Shown: positions 1 through 6,145 of the stretch, piece after piece | How the letters are laid out: each line of letters starts with the position of its first letter | Position numbering within the stretch: the stretch's first letter is position 1 | Source of the DNA: Bryobacterales bacterium | Lineage (GTDB): Bacteria; Acidobacteriota; Terriglobia; Bryobacterales; Bryobacteraceae | Assembly: GCA_003517725.1 (NCBI GenBank) | Contig: DOZZ01000252.1 | Location: 31,621 to 39,520 of the forward strand | Direction: 5' to 3' | Length of the DNA: 7,900 nt | Translations under genes and position numbers: made by a program | Notes under the pieces: generated by a model | What the model saw: the letters and a program-made list of their open reading frames with translations, nothing else | What the model was told of the DNA's origin: nothing | Database searches by the model: none

Positions 1-930
1 CTAAATCCCGGCGATCAGGCTATCGAGAAAGGCCTTGCGCAAAGGCCAGCGGCCGGTCACTTTGTTTCCGTTTTGCGCGAAGACGCCGGCCGTCAGCAGC
101 ATGCCCAAGTCATCGGGAGGCGTGGCACCGGGCTTGCCACCGGCTTTGCCGGCCAGCAGGTCGCGCAGCGTGGTGGCGGCCTGCTGCAGTTGCACGGCGA
201 GCGCGGTGGCCTCCTGCGGGGAGTGGCAGTCGACGCTCAGGCGGGCTTCCAATTCCTGCCCGCTGGGGCCGACGCTGACCAGCACCTGGTCGGCGCCGCT
301 GATGCCGGAGAGAAATAACTGCGTGCCGGCCGGCAGGCCCGCACCGCGCTTCCAGGCCGCCGCCGGGATATTCAGCCACACCGGATCGCGTGGCGCCTCC
401 ACCAGACGCTGCGGCCCACTGTGCTGGAGCCGGGTGGCCGCTACATCGTCGCGGCTGACCGCCAGCGCCATCAAATGACGGTTCAGAGGCAAATAGGAAA
501 TGCGGCGGTCCGGCTGGCTGCCGGTCATGCGGCACAGGCCGTTGGAGCAAGTGCCGCCACGGGCGCGGGCGTAATTCTCCAGCTTGGCCCAGTCGAAGCG
601 CCCGCGCACCAGCAGGAACGTACCGTCGGTCGCGAAGGCCACCAGCGCGTAGTCAAGATCAGTCTGATAATTGAGCCCGGAATCCCGCACGAAGGCCGCG
701 TATTCGGGCTCTTGAGCAGTGGGGCCGGAGGCCATTTTCTGGAGCAGGCCGGAGTGGCGCAGTTCGGCGAAATCGACCGACAGCACCGCTGCATCCTGCG
801 TGGGCAGGCGTTGTAGCAGGCTGGCCTCCGAGCCGCCCAGCATGCCGTTGCGATAGCCCCACCAGGCCAGCGTGCCGGCCAGCACCGCGCCGCACGCCAC
901 TATCCCGGCCGTTACCGCTCGCGCTCGCAC
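1..930 (-). CDS. Membrane-anchored hypothetical protein, coupled to aroF
   Basis: A 309-residue protein with a GTG start and a TAG stop at the first bases of the window. Residues 1-6 are basic (VRARAV) and are followed by one hydrophobic helix at about 7-25. The rest looks soluble, so the protein is probably anchored by its N-terminus with the body outside the cytoplasm; there is no lipobox. The body has an acidic/aromatic stretch (EPEYAAFVRDSGLNYQTDLD, about 74-93), then LLVRGRFDW and a close cysteine pair at 128 and 133 (GGTCSNGLCRM), which could form a disulfide. I recall similar uncharacterised proteins in acidobacteria but can name no function. The GTG overlaps the aroF stop by one base (TAGTG), which supports both this start and translational coupling to aroF. 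Nothing in the sequence links it to DAHP chemistry. Gene call confident, function unknown. Confidence 0.85.
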   Translation of the reverse strand: MRARAVTAGIVACGAVLAGTLAWWGYRNGMLGGSEASLLQRLPTQDAAVLSVDFAELRHSGLLQKMASGPTAQEPEYAAFVRDSGLNYQTDLDYALVAFATDGTFLLVRGRFDWAKLENYARARGGTCSNGLCRMTGSQPDRRISYLPLNRHLMALAVSRDDVAATRLQHSGPQRLVEAPRDPVWLNIPAAAWKRGAGLPAGTQLFLSGISGADQVLVSVGPSGQELEARLSVDCHSPQEATALAVQLQQAATTLRDLLAGKAGGKPGATPPDDLGMLLTAGVFAQNGNKVTGRWPLRKAFLDSLIAGI

Positions 931-1970
931 TACGCCACCAGCGCGGCTTCGCTGATGCGCGACTCTTTCCAGAGCCGGATATAGGGCTGCAGGTCGCGCA
1001 TCATTCGCCCGAAACCCTCGAGCGTCAGGGATTGCGCGCCGTCGCTGGCGGCTTTCTCCGGGCAGGGATGCACTTCGACGATCAGGCCATCGGCCCCGAT
1101 CGCGACGCTGGCTTTAGCTACTGCGGGCACCAGGCTGCGCTTGCCGGTGGCGTGGCTGGGATCAAGCACTACCGGCAGGTGTGTAAGCTCGTTCAGAACC
1201 GGCACGGCGGCGATGTCGAAGGTGTTGCGCGTGGCCGTCTCGAAGGTCCGTATGCCGCGCTCGCACAGAATCACGTTGGGGTTGCCGTGGGCCGTGACGT
1301 ACTCGGCCGACATCAGCAGTTCTTTGATGGTGGAACTCATGCCGCGCTTCAGCATCACCGGACGGCCGCACTTGCCAAGCGTCTTCAGCAGCGCGAAGTT
1401 CTGCATGTTACGCGCCCCCACCTGCATGATGTCGGCGTAGCTTGCGACCAGATCGACGTCGCGGTCGCTCATCACCTCGGTAATGATGGCCAGACCGGTT
1501 GCCGCGCGCGCCTTGGCCAGCAGCTTCAGCCCCTCTTCCTCCAGGCCCTGAAAGTCGTAGGGCGAGGTGCGCGGTTTAAAGGCGCCGCCGCGCAGGATGG
1601 TGGCGCCGGCGGCCGCCACGGACTCCGCCGTAGCCATGATTTGCGCCTCATTTTCAACAGAACAGGGTCCCGCCATCATCACGAAATCGTCACCGCCGAT
1701 GTCGGCGCGGCCCACCCGGATGCTGGTTCGATCCTTGCGAAATTCCTTGCTAACGAATTTGTAGGGCGCTGAAATGCGGACCGCGCTCTCCACGCCGGGC
1801 GTGGCTTCGAGCGATTCCAGGCATGCCGTAACGTCGCCTTGGCCCACCACGCCGATCACTACCCGCTGTTCGCCGACGATCGAGTGCACGCGATAGCCGA
1901 AGTCCTGAATGCGTTCGCAGACGTGGTCGATCTCGGCCTTCGTCGCGTTTTGTCTCATCGAAATGATCAT
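930..1970 (-). CDS. aroF: 3-deoxy-7-phosphoheptulonate (DAHP) synthase, AroF type with N-terminal regulatory domain
   Basis: Condenses phosphoenolpyruvate with erythrose 4-phosphate to DAHP, the first step of the shikimate pathway to Phe, Tyr and Trp, in the cytoplasm. Of 346 residues, about 1-70 form the ferredoxin-like domain ([15 protein letters not shown]..., VVIGVVGQ) typical of the short Thermotoga-type enzymes, where it carries feedback control. Residues 85-335 are the TIM barrel. Visible active-site features are AGPCSVE (Cys103), [11 protein letters not shown] (127-137), LKRGMSST (207-214), [10 protein letters not shown] (His273), VEVH (Glu299) and SDGAQS (Asp310). Cys, His, Glu and Asp are the expected metal ligands and all are present, so the enzyme should be active. 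The frame stays open 78 codons further upstream, but family alignment places the start at the ATG of MIISM; the extension would run through the leader structures. The ribosome binding site is weak. Transcription is probably attenuated (see leader features). The next gene overlaps its stop. Confidence 0.96.
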   Translation of the reverse strand: MIISMRQNATKAEIDHVCERIQDFGYRVHSIVGEQRVVIGVVGQGDVTACLESLEATPGVESAVRISAPYKFVSKEFRKDRTSIRVGRADIGGDDFVMMAGPCSVENEAQIMATAESVAAAGATILRGGAFKPRTSPYDFQGLEEEGLKLLAKARAATGLAIITEVMSDRDVDLVASYADIMQVGARNMQNFALLKTLGKCGRPVMLKRGMSSTIKELLMSAEYVTAHGNPNVILCERGIRTFETATRNTFDIAAVPVLNELTHLPVVLDPSHATGKRSLVPAVAKASVAIGADGLIVEVHPCPEKAASDGAQSLTLEGFGRMMRDLQPYIRLWKESRISEAALVA

Positions 1971-1997
1971 TGTTTTCTGTACCGCCGTCCCAAAATG

Positions 1998-2025
1998 AAA
2001 AAGCCCACTCACATGAGGAGTGGGC
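1998..2025 (-). terminator. Terminator-type hairpin in the aroF leader (attenuator)
   Basis: On the minus strand GCCCACTC (2025-2018) and GAGTGGGC (2010-2003) form a perfect 8-bp stem with a 7-nt loop, followed at once by five U (2002-1998) and, two bases later, four more. This is the form of an intrinsic terminator. It lies 27 nt before the aroF start codon and faces the same way as aroF. No convincing gene ends just upstream, which points to attenuation of aroF rather than termination of an earlier transcript. The structure is read directly; the attenuation role is inferred. Confidence 0.75.
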
Positions 2026-2050
2026 CGCTTTTCCGCTGCAAGCGCCGCCC
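2022..2050 (-). promoter_or_regulatory. Candidate antiterminator hairpin upstream of aroF
   Basis: On the minus strand GGGC (2050-2047), a GG bulge and CGCTT (2044-2040) can pair with AAGCG and GCCC (2030-2022). This gives a 9-bp stem with a 9-nt loop. The closing GCCC is the first half of the terminator's 5' arm, so the two hairpins cannot form together. In addition GCCC at 2058-2055 can pair with GGGC at 2050-2047 and would block this stem. That reproduces the competing 1:2, 2:3 and 3:4 order of amino-acid attenuators. Pairings were found by eye, without energy calculation. Confidence 0.4.
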
Positions 2051-2088
2051 TAGGGGGCAATCCCAAACTGGTTGGCGCGACTCTGCAT
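2050..2088 (-). CDS. Possible 12-codon leader peptide of aroF
   Basis: A short frame ATG...TAG on the minus strand encodes [12 protein letters not shown]. Its stop codon sits on the 5' arm of the candidate antiterminator, and its single Phe codon (TTT, 2067-2065) lies about five codons before the stop. A ribosome paused there would free the antiterminator arm, while one reaching the stop would cover it. This fits sensing of Phe supply, Phe being an end product of the pathway that aroF opens. Known phe leaders have several Phe codons, so one is thin evidence. The predicted transcription start (about 2092) would leave almost no untranslated leader, so translation would have to begin leaderless or the promoter lies elsewhere. 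Confidence 0.3.
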   Translation of the reverse strand: MQSRANQFGIAP

Positions 2089-2098
2089 GTGAACCTAG

Positions 2099-2128
2099 AC
2101 TGTACACCAAGCCTGGGTGTATTTGCAA
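2099..2128 (-). promoter_or_regulatory. Possible aroF promoter
   Basis: On the minus strand TTGCAA (2128-2123) and TACAGT (2104-2099) stand 18 bp apart, each matching four of six bases of the sigma-70 consensus. Transcription would begin near 2092, just before the possible leader peptide and upstream of both leader hairpins, which is where an attenuated aroF promoter should be. The matches are moderate, and housekeeping promoters in this group are not well defined. Confidence 0.33.
2103..2121 (-). promoter_or_regulatory. Dyad in the aroF promoter spacer, possible operator
   Basis: TACACC (2103-2108) and GGTGTA (2116-2121) are perfect 6-bp inverted arms around a 7-bp spacer. They fill the gap between the proposed -35 and -10 boxes and overlap the -10 box by two bases. 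A protein bound there would block polymerase. I do not recognise it as a TrpR or TyrR box. A chance dyad of this size is possible. Confidence 0.3.
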
Positions 2129-2175
2129 CTTTCGGAGCGCTGACGAATTGTCCAGGGAATTTCAGGCCACCCGTG

Positions 2176-2219
2176 CAACCATTGTTCCGTGATGGTTGGA
2201 ACAATTAAATATTTTTTTT
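2176..2219 (+). repeat. Two interlocked inverted repeats followed by a T tract
   Basis: Dyad one pairs CAACCAT (2176-2182) with ATGGTTG (2192-2198). Dyad two pairs ATTGTTCC (2181-2188) with GGAACAAT (2198-2205). Both are perfect, and they overlap, so only one can form at a time. Six bases after the second comes a run of eight T (2212-2219). In the plus direction dyad two plus the T tract looks like a weak terminator 48 nt before the plus-strand gene at 2267, with dyad one as its competitor. Since aroF is read the other way, the block might instead be a protein-binding site between divergent genes. Confidence 0.45.
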
Positions 2220-2266
2220 AGTGCATTTCCTAAAAAAAGGTTCATAATGATCTGTTTATTGACGAA

Positions 2267-2704
2267 ATGAGCATTGATATGACCTCTCCTAATATCCACG
2301 CGCTTTCGACGATTCGCGTGGAGCGCTACCAGTGTCTTCGCCGGCTGCTTCGGGAAGACGATGTGCAATACCTAAAGGCCTCTGGTTTCAGCCGGATGGC
2401 TCGTCAGAAGCGCGCGGCCGACAGGCGTGCCTTTCTGGTGATGGTCAATCATCTGAGTCAGGATATGCGGCGCGTCGCCGCCGCGCGCAAACTGCAGATG
2501 GCACAAGATACGCAGGTGGATATGCAGGGTTTCCTGCTGCAGCGTCTAGAAACCAATATGCGGTTGAACCGGCTGCGTCTGGCGGCGGCGCTGCATTTCG
2601 CGCACGTTCCAGCCGCTTGCCGCGTGGCCGAGGAGTCGCTGGCGGTTTTGGAACAGTCGCTGCGGGGAGCATTTGCGCCATCCCTGCCGGTGCTGGCCAG
2701 CTAA
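2267..2704 (+). CDS. Small helical hypothetical protein
   Basis: A 145-residue protein and the only plus-strand gene here. It has no signal peptide, membrane segment or recognised motif. It appears almost wholly alpha-helical and is rich in Arg, Leu, Ala and Gln: about 17-55 (Arg-rich, IRVERYQCLRRLLREDD), 53-110 (AFLVMVNHLSQDMRRVAAAR onward) and 114-135. Spaced charged and hydrophobic residues suggest a helical bundle or coiled coil, perhaps binding a partner or nucleic acid, but that is a guess. ATG at 2267 has no clear Shine-Dalgarno sequence and ATG at 2279 is an alternative start. The gene diverges from aroF and its TAA (2702-2704) overlaps the TAG of the opposing membrane-protein gene. 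I recall vaguely similar acidobacterial proteins but cannot name a family. Confidence 0.7.
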   Translation: MSIDMTSPNIHALSTIRVERYQCLRRLLREDDVQYLKASGFSRMARQKRAADRRAFLVMVNHLSQDMRRVAAARKLQMAQDTQVDMQGFLLQRLETNMRLNRLRLAAALHFAHVPAACRVAEESLAVLEQSLRGAFAPSLPVLAS

Positions 2705-3465
2705 AACTTCACCGAGCTCAGGAGCTCCGATAATTGCGCATCGAGCCGCGCCAGCCGCGCGCGCTCCTCCGGTGTGGCCGGCGTCAGCTTGGCGGCGGTT
2801 TCGCCCTGAGTGCTGAAGGCCAGGGTCCACAGGGTATAACAAACAGCCGAGACCAGACCAAACCACAAGTTGACCCAGGTATAACCACCTCTTCCGGTCA
2901 GGTTGCCGACCAGAAAGCCGGCGGCCACCGCCGTGAAGTAAGCCGCCAGAATGCGAAAGTGCCGCAACACGTTGCGCGATACCGGCGTTTCATGGAAAAA
3001 GAGAAACACCGCGCCGGCGGTCAGCAAGAACAAGGCTAACGATGAGTCCACGGTGCGTTTCAGGATAGTGGTGGTTTTGACAATTCCGGCGAGGCCTGGC
3101 GCCCGCAGTTCCGCTCGTACGGCGAATAGTGCCAACGCAATCGCGATCACGATAATCACGGCCAGCAACCCCCGGCCAAACGCGCTCACCCCGCCGTATT
3201 GCCTGGATCGCAAGGAAAAAACTTCACGGGCTACGCCCACTTCAAGCACCCCGGCTAACGCCAAGGTGGCGATCCACGCCAGCTGGTACACTTTCGGCTG
3301 GCTCGCCACGGTAATCAACACCAGGCTTTGCAGCAGCCCAAGGCACATCCACGCAAAGAACCAAGGGTATTTCGCGGCGATTCGCGCATGCAGCAGCTTA
3401 CCCAACAGCATGGCCTGAAGTACCGGGGTCGCGTACCAGACCCAAATGATCCAGTGTTCCAGCAT
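2701..3465 (-). CDS. Seven-helix integral membrane protein of unknown function
   Basis: 254 residues with about seven hydrophobic helices, at roughly 4-22, 35-53, 60-80, 97-117, 139-158, 169-188 and 197-216, and a charged, helical C-terminal tail (232-251, PEERARLARLDAQLSELLSS) that may form a short coiled coil. No transporter, protease or kinase motif is visible, and there are no obvious catalytic His or Asp clusters inside the helices. The build is like that of 7-TM sensor or scaffold modules, but no output domain is fused to it. The ATG at 3465 is preceded only by a weak GAG-type binding site. The secreted micro-protein gene lies 70 nt upstream in the same direction, so the two may share a transcript. 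I recall it as an acidobacterial hypothetical; no function can be assigned. Confidence 0.85.
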   Translation of the reverse strand: MLEHWIIWVWYATPVLQAMLLGKLLHARIAAKYPWFFAWMCLGLLQSLVLITVASQPKVYQLAWIATLALAGVLEVGVAREVFSLRSRQYGGVSAFGRGLLAVIIVIAIALALFAVRAELRAPGLAGIVKTTTILKRTVDSSLALFLLTAGAVFLFFHETPVSRNVLRHFRILAAYFTAVAAGFLVGNLTGRGGYTWVNLWFGLVSAVCYTLWTLAFSTQGETAAKLTPATPEERARLARLDAQLSELLSSVKF

Positions 3466-3489
3466 GGAGAGGCTCTACGAGTCTCGCAT

Positions 3490-3510
3490 GGTCAGCCCAG
3501 CGGCATGACC
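3490..3510 (-). repeat. Intercistronic hairpin before the 7-helix membrane protein
   Basis: On the minus strand GGTCA and TGACC form an outer 5-bp stem, and GCC and GGC an inner 3-bp stem, with one bulged T and the 4-nt loop GCTG. It sits between the micro-protein stop and the membrane-protein start, ending 24 nt before that start. No U tract follows, so it is unlikely to terminate transcription. It could influence mRNA processing or the relative expression of the two genes. Confidence 0.4.
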
Positions 3511-3535
3511 AAGAAATTATTTAGGATACCGGAGC

Positions 3536-3664
3536 CTAGAGCGTGTCGTAGGGCTGGCCGGGCGCACACACCGGCGGACACACCGGCACCGGCGGCTCGG
3601 CATTCAAACCCGTGGAAAGCGCCAGAGTGGCAACCGCAATCATAAGCAGAAGTGTTTTTTTCAC
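3536..3664 (-). CDS. 42-residue secreted Pro/Cys-rich micro-protein
   Basis: A gene easily missed for its size. GTG start, TAG stop. Residues 1-22 form a textbook signal peptide: basic VKK, hydrophobic core TLLLMIAVATLAL, then STGLNA with likely Ala-X-Ala-like cleavage after NA. The mature part is only about 20 residues, EPPVPVCPPVCAPGQPYDTL, with two cysteines in a CPPVC motif. It is preceded by GGAG with an 8-nt gap to the start, one of the best ribosome binding sites in this window. Signal peptide, binding site and clean stop together argue for a real gene. The mature product should be exported and could be disulfide-closed, metal-binding or a partner of the membrane protein encoded 70 nt downstream; all three are guesses. 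I recognise no family. Confidence 0.65.
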   Translation of the reverse strand: MKKTLLLMIAVATLALSTGLNAEPPVPVCPPVCAPGQPYDTL

Positions 3665-3830
3665 GTTATTTTCTCCAACTTTTTATACAAGCCAATACAT
3701 GGCTTTCGAAAATAGTCTAAACTGATTTGGTCTCGTAATGCGTCTGAAAGCTATGAAATAAGTAAAAAAGTTGTTGAAAAGCCGCTTTTTTGCGTTACAA
3801 TGTGTAACGCCACCGTTTAGCGCCACTGTT
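3665..3830 (-). promoter_or_regulatory. AT-rich intergenic region with ribosome binding site and dyads
   Basis: This stretch separates the transporter stop from the micro-protein start and is clearly more AT-rich than its surroundings. Reading the minus strand it holds GCGTTACA / TGTAACGC, a perfect 8-bp dyad with a 3-nt spacer (3810-3792). Next comes a small dyad AAAAG / CTTTT (3789-3777), then a T6 tract (3769-3764), and finally the micro-protein's GGAG (3676-3673). The dyads may end the csm-transporter transcript or bind a regulator of the micro-protein gene. A TATAAA at 3687-3682 is too close to the GGAG to be a convincing -10 box. The promoter must lie here if the micro-protein is transcribed separately. 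Confidence 0.4.
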
Positions 3831-5009
3831 TTAGTTATTCAGGCTCTGGTCCTGGATAAGACTGACTGCTCGCGGCAATAAGAAAATGAGTCCCGCCCCT
3901 AATAGAAAAAAGGCGGAATTCGCTCCTAATGCGCTGCCGATCCCATAGCGATCGGCCAGGCTGCCGATGGTGAATGGCGCAATGGCGCTGACGGCGCGGC
4001 CGGCATTATAAGTAAAGCCCTGACCGGCGCCGCGCAAACCGGCAGGGAATATCTCGGCCAGCATAGCTCCAAAGAGGCTGAAATAGCCCGAACCGAAATA
4101 GCCCACAAGAGGGCCCAGCGCGAGTAGTGTTTTCTCATCCCGCGCCAAGCCGTACACCGGGACGATCAGGGCCGCGCCGACCATGAAAGTTACAAAGGCG
4201 GGACGGCGGCCGATCCAGTCCGAGATCCAGCCGAAGCTGAGATAGCCGAGCAGCGCGCCGATCTGTAGGGGCACCACGGCGCCGCTGGTCCGGACAATGC
4301 TGAGACCGGCGCCGCCGGCGGACACGGGGGCGGAAAGGAAGCCGGGGAGCCAGGTAAAAAGACCCCAGTAGGCGAACAGCACGGCGGTGGTCAGGCTGAC
4401 GGCGCGCAGCGTCATAGTTCGCAGCGGCCGGCGGAACAGCGCGCTGAACGGGAGTGCCTGACGGGGCCGCCAGAGGTCCGGCTCGCGCACCCCGCGGCGC
4501 ACCCAGCCGGCTAGCAGCGCGGGCAGCACCCCCACCAGGAACAGGGCCCGCCAGCCGAAGCGCGGCAGCACCAGCGCCGTCACGCCGGCGGCCAGCAGAT
4601 AGCCCAGCGCCCAGCCCGATTGCATCACGGCGATGGCGCGCACGCGGTAGCGGTCGGGCCAGGTTTCGGCCACCAGCACGGCGCCCGCCGACCATTCGCC
4701 GCCCAATCCCACGCCCACCAGCGCGCGCCAGAACAGCAGCGCGCCAACTGAGTGCGCCGTGGCGGTACCGGCGCTGGCGAACGAATAAATCAGGATGGTG
4801 TAGGCCAGCGTGCGCGCGCGGCCGATGCGGTCGGCCACGATGCCGGCCAAAATGCCGCCCCCGGCCGAGGCCAGCAGCGTGGCGGAACCGATCAGGCCGG
4901 CCGTAGCGTTCGAAAAGCCGAACTCGGCACGCAGCGTGTTCAACGCGAACACGTAGAGCACCACGTCCATGGCGTCCAGCAGATAGCCCGCATGGGCCGC
5001 CAGAAGCAC
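3831..5009 (-). CDS. Major facilitator superfamily transporter
   Basis: An inner-membrane, 12-helix secondary carrier of about 392 residues, likely a proton-coupled organic-anion or sugar-acid importer. Helix 1 carries two aspartates (LLDAMDVVLYVFAL, 10-23), as in the aromatic-acid and sialate:H+ symporter groups. MFS motif A, GILAGIVADRIGRAR (52-66), lies after helix 2 and recurs in the second half (GYLSFGWISDWIGRRP, 255-270). RALVGVGLGGEWSAG (95-109) and the acidic VAETWPDRYR (113-122) are also typical. The substrate cannot be read. The GTG at 5009 leaves almost nothing before helix 1. The frame stays open upstream through TWPAAITARHWR, a normal MFS N-terminus, so the real start may be a CTG at 5048-5046, overlapping the csm5 stop as CTGA. 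No ATG, GTG or TTG is available there. It is the last gene of the csm transcript in this window; a role in CRISPR immunity is not shown. Confidence 0.93.
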   Translation of the reverse strand: MLLAAHAGYLLDAMDVVLYVFALNTLRAEFGFSNATAGLIGSATLLASAGGGILAGIVADRIGRARTLAYTILIYSFASAGTATAHSVGALLFWRALVGVGLGGEWSAGAVLVAETWPDRYRVRAIAVMQSGWALGYLLAAGVTALVLPRFGWRALFLVGVLPALLAGWVRRGVREPDLWRPRQALPFSALFRRPLRTMTLRAVSLTTAVLFAYWGLFTWLPGFLSAPVSAGGAGLSIVRTSGAVVPLQIGALLGYLSFGWISDWIGRRPAFVTFMVGAALIVPVYGLARDEKTLLALGPLVGYFGSGYFSLFGAMLAEIFPAGLRGAGQGFTYNAGRAVSAIAPFTIGSLADRYGIGSALGANSAFFLLGAGLIFLLPRAVSLIQDQSLNN

Positions 5010-5044
5010 CCGCCAGTGCCGCGCCGTAATGGCCGCCGGCCAGG

Positions 5045-6145
5045 TCAGTCGGAGACTTCTAGCTTGACCCAGCCGGGCAGAGCCGCGGGCTGATTTTTCT
5101 GGAAGACAATGCGGCGCGTCTTCGGGAAGGGCATGCCGCTTTGGATGGCGCGCTGGTAGGTGGGCTGCGACTGCAGAATTTTGCGAAACTCCGCGTTGGC
5201 GGTGTCGAGCAGCGCGGATTTACCGACGAATCCGGCGCCCCAGCCCACCGACAGCAGGCACGCATTGGAGGCGCGCGCCTGGTCAAGCGATTGCCGCAAA
5301 GCGCCGATACCGCGAGCCAGCGCTGCCAGACCGGTCGACTCGGCGTAGTGCTGGTGAATATCCAGCATGCGCGCGGCGTAGTTGTTGGCAGCCTCGAAAA
5401 CACGGCGCGGCGCGGCCTTCTGACGCCACTGCCAATTGCCCTCGAACTGCGTGCCGGCCACGGCCATCTCGGCAAACGCCGGAGTGCCGTCCTCCGCACG
5501 GGCCACATTGCCGCGGGCCGACTGTTTCCAGGCCACCGAGTAGCCCCCGCCGGCTTTAGCTTGCAGCGTCGAAACACGCACCAGGTGGATTTGGAACGCG
5601 CTATTGGCAATGGGCCGCGAGTCGCCGGCACTGGCGGCGCGCATGCGGTCGGAGCCGCCGGCTCCCAACACCTGTTCTTCCACCGCGATGGCCGGGCGTC
5701 GCGGTGGACGGTCGGCGCTGAAGCGGGCCGTCAAATCTCGCGTGGTGTTTTCTTTCCAGCCCTCGACCAGCGCCCCGGTGCGCAGCGAACCTTTGAGCGC
5801 GGTGGCCGGCAGGTAGGGACCCGAGGGTCCCGCGGCAAACGTCGGGATGAACAGCAGGTCGGCTGGCGCCTTTTCCCAAAACGCGGTCAGCGAGGGATCT
5901 TCGAAGGGCACGCGCCGCTCGGCATAGTTCTGCGCGAAACCGCCCCACGAGGCGAAATCAAGCTTGGTGGCCTTCTTCAACTGCGACAAATAGCCTTCAA
6001 GCCGCGGCCCCTTACTGAGCAGGTGGAAGATACGCGTTTGATCCAGAACATTGACCGCGTCCTTCCACACCATGTAGTCGATGGGCGCGAGCTTACGTCC
6101 GTCGCCGACCAGCGTGGGCGTCAGGCAGGTGACTTTATACTTCAT
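5045..6145 (-). CDS. csm5: Type III-A CRISPR effector subunit Csm5 (Cas7-like)
   Basis: Csm5 caps the 3' end of the crRNA in the Csm complex and is needed for crRNA maturation. The 366 residues fit the family length. N-terminal VTCLTPTLVGDG (5-16) is the start of the RAMP ferredoxin fold. GPYLPATALKGSLRTGAL (109-126) is the Csm5 signature, normally written as YxPGSsxKGxxRT; here the usual GSS is replaced by ATA. A C-terminal glycine-rich turn GWGAGFVGKS (301-310) and PKTRRIV (341-347) also match the family. Residues 140-185 contain a charged insertion. Its ATG overlaps the csm4 stop as ATGA, which implies translational coupling. Weak Shine-Dalgarno; GAGG is about 10 nt upstream. The assignment rests on motifs and on its place after csm3 and csm4. 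Confidence 0.93.
   Translation of the reverse strand: MKYKVTCLTPTLVGDGRKLAPIDYMVWKDAVNVLDQTRIFHLLSKGPRLEGYLSQLKKATKLDFASWGGFAQNYAERRVPFEDPSLTAFWEKAPADLLFIPTFAAGPSGPYLPATALKGSLRTGALVEGWKENTTRDLTARFSADRPPRRPAIAVEEQVLGAGGSDRMRAASAGDSRPIANSAFQIHLVRVSTLQAKAGGGYSVAWKQSARGNVARAEDGTPAFAEMAVAGTQFEGNWQWRQKAAPRRVFEAANNYAARMLDIHQHYAESTGLAALARGIGALRQSLDQARASNACLLSVGWGAGFVGKSALLDTANAEFRKILQSQPTYQRAIQSGMPFPKTRRIVFQKNQPAALPGWVKLEVSD

Noticed and set aside
1971..2204. A 78-codon N-terminal extension of aroF
   Set aside because: DAHP synthases of this type begin at the MIISM equivalent. The extension has no family match and would translate through the leader hairpins.
2220..2248. A CATAAT box (2243-2248) as promoter of the plus-strand gene
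   Set aside because: The -10 box is fair, but no sequence resembling a -35 box lies 16-18 bp upstream, so I could not support a promoter call.
2162..2368. A 68-codon minus-strand frame overlapping the 5' end of the plus-strand gene
   Set aside because: No binding site or recognisable motif; it overlaps a better coding frame and the AT-rich intergenic block.
3466..3830. A CRISPR repeat array near the csm genes
   Set aside because: I looked for regularly spaced repeats of 25-40 bp here and elsewhere in the window and found none. The short ACACACCGG-type repetition at 3565-3590 simply encodes the Cys/Pro repeat of the micro-protein.
4135..4695. A 186-codon minus-strand frame inside the transporter
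   Set aside because: Arg/Gly/Ala-rich shadow of the MFS gene in another frame.
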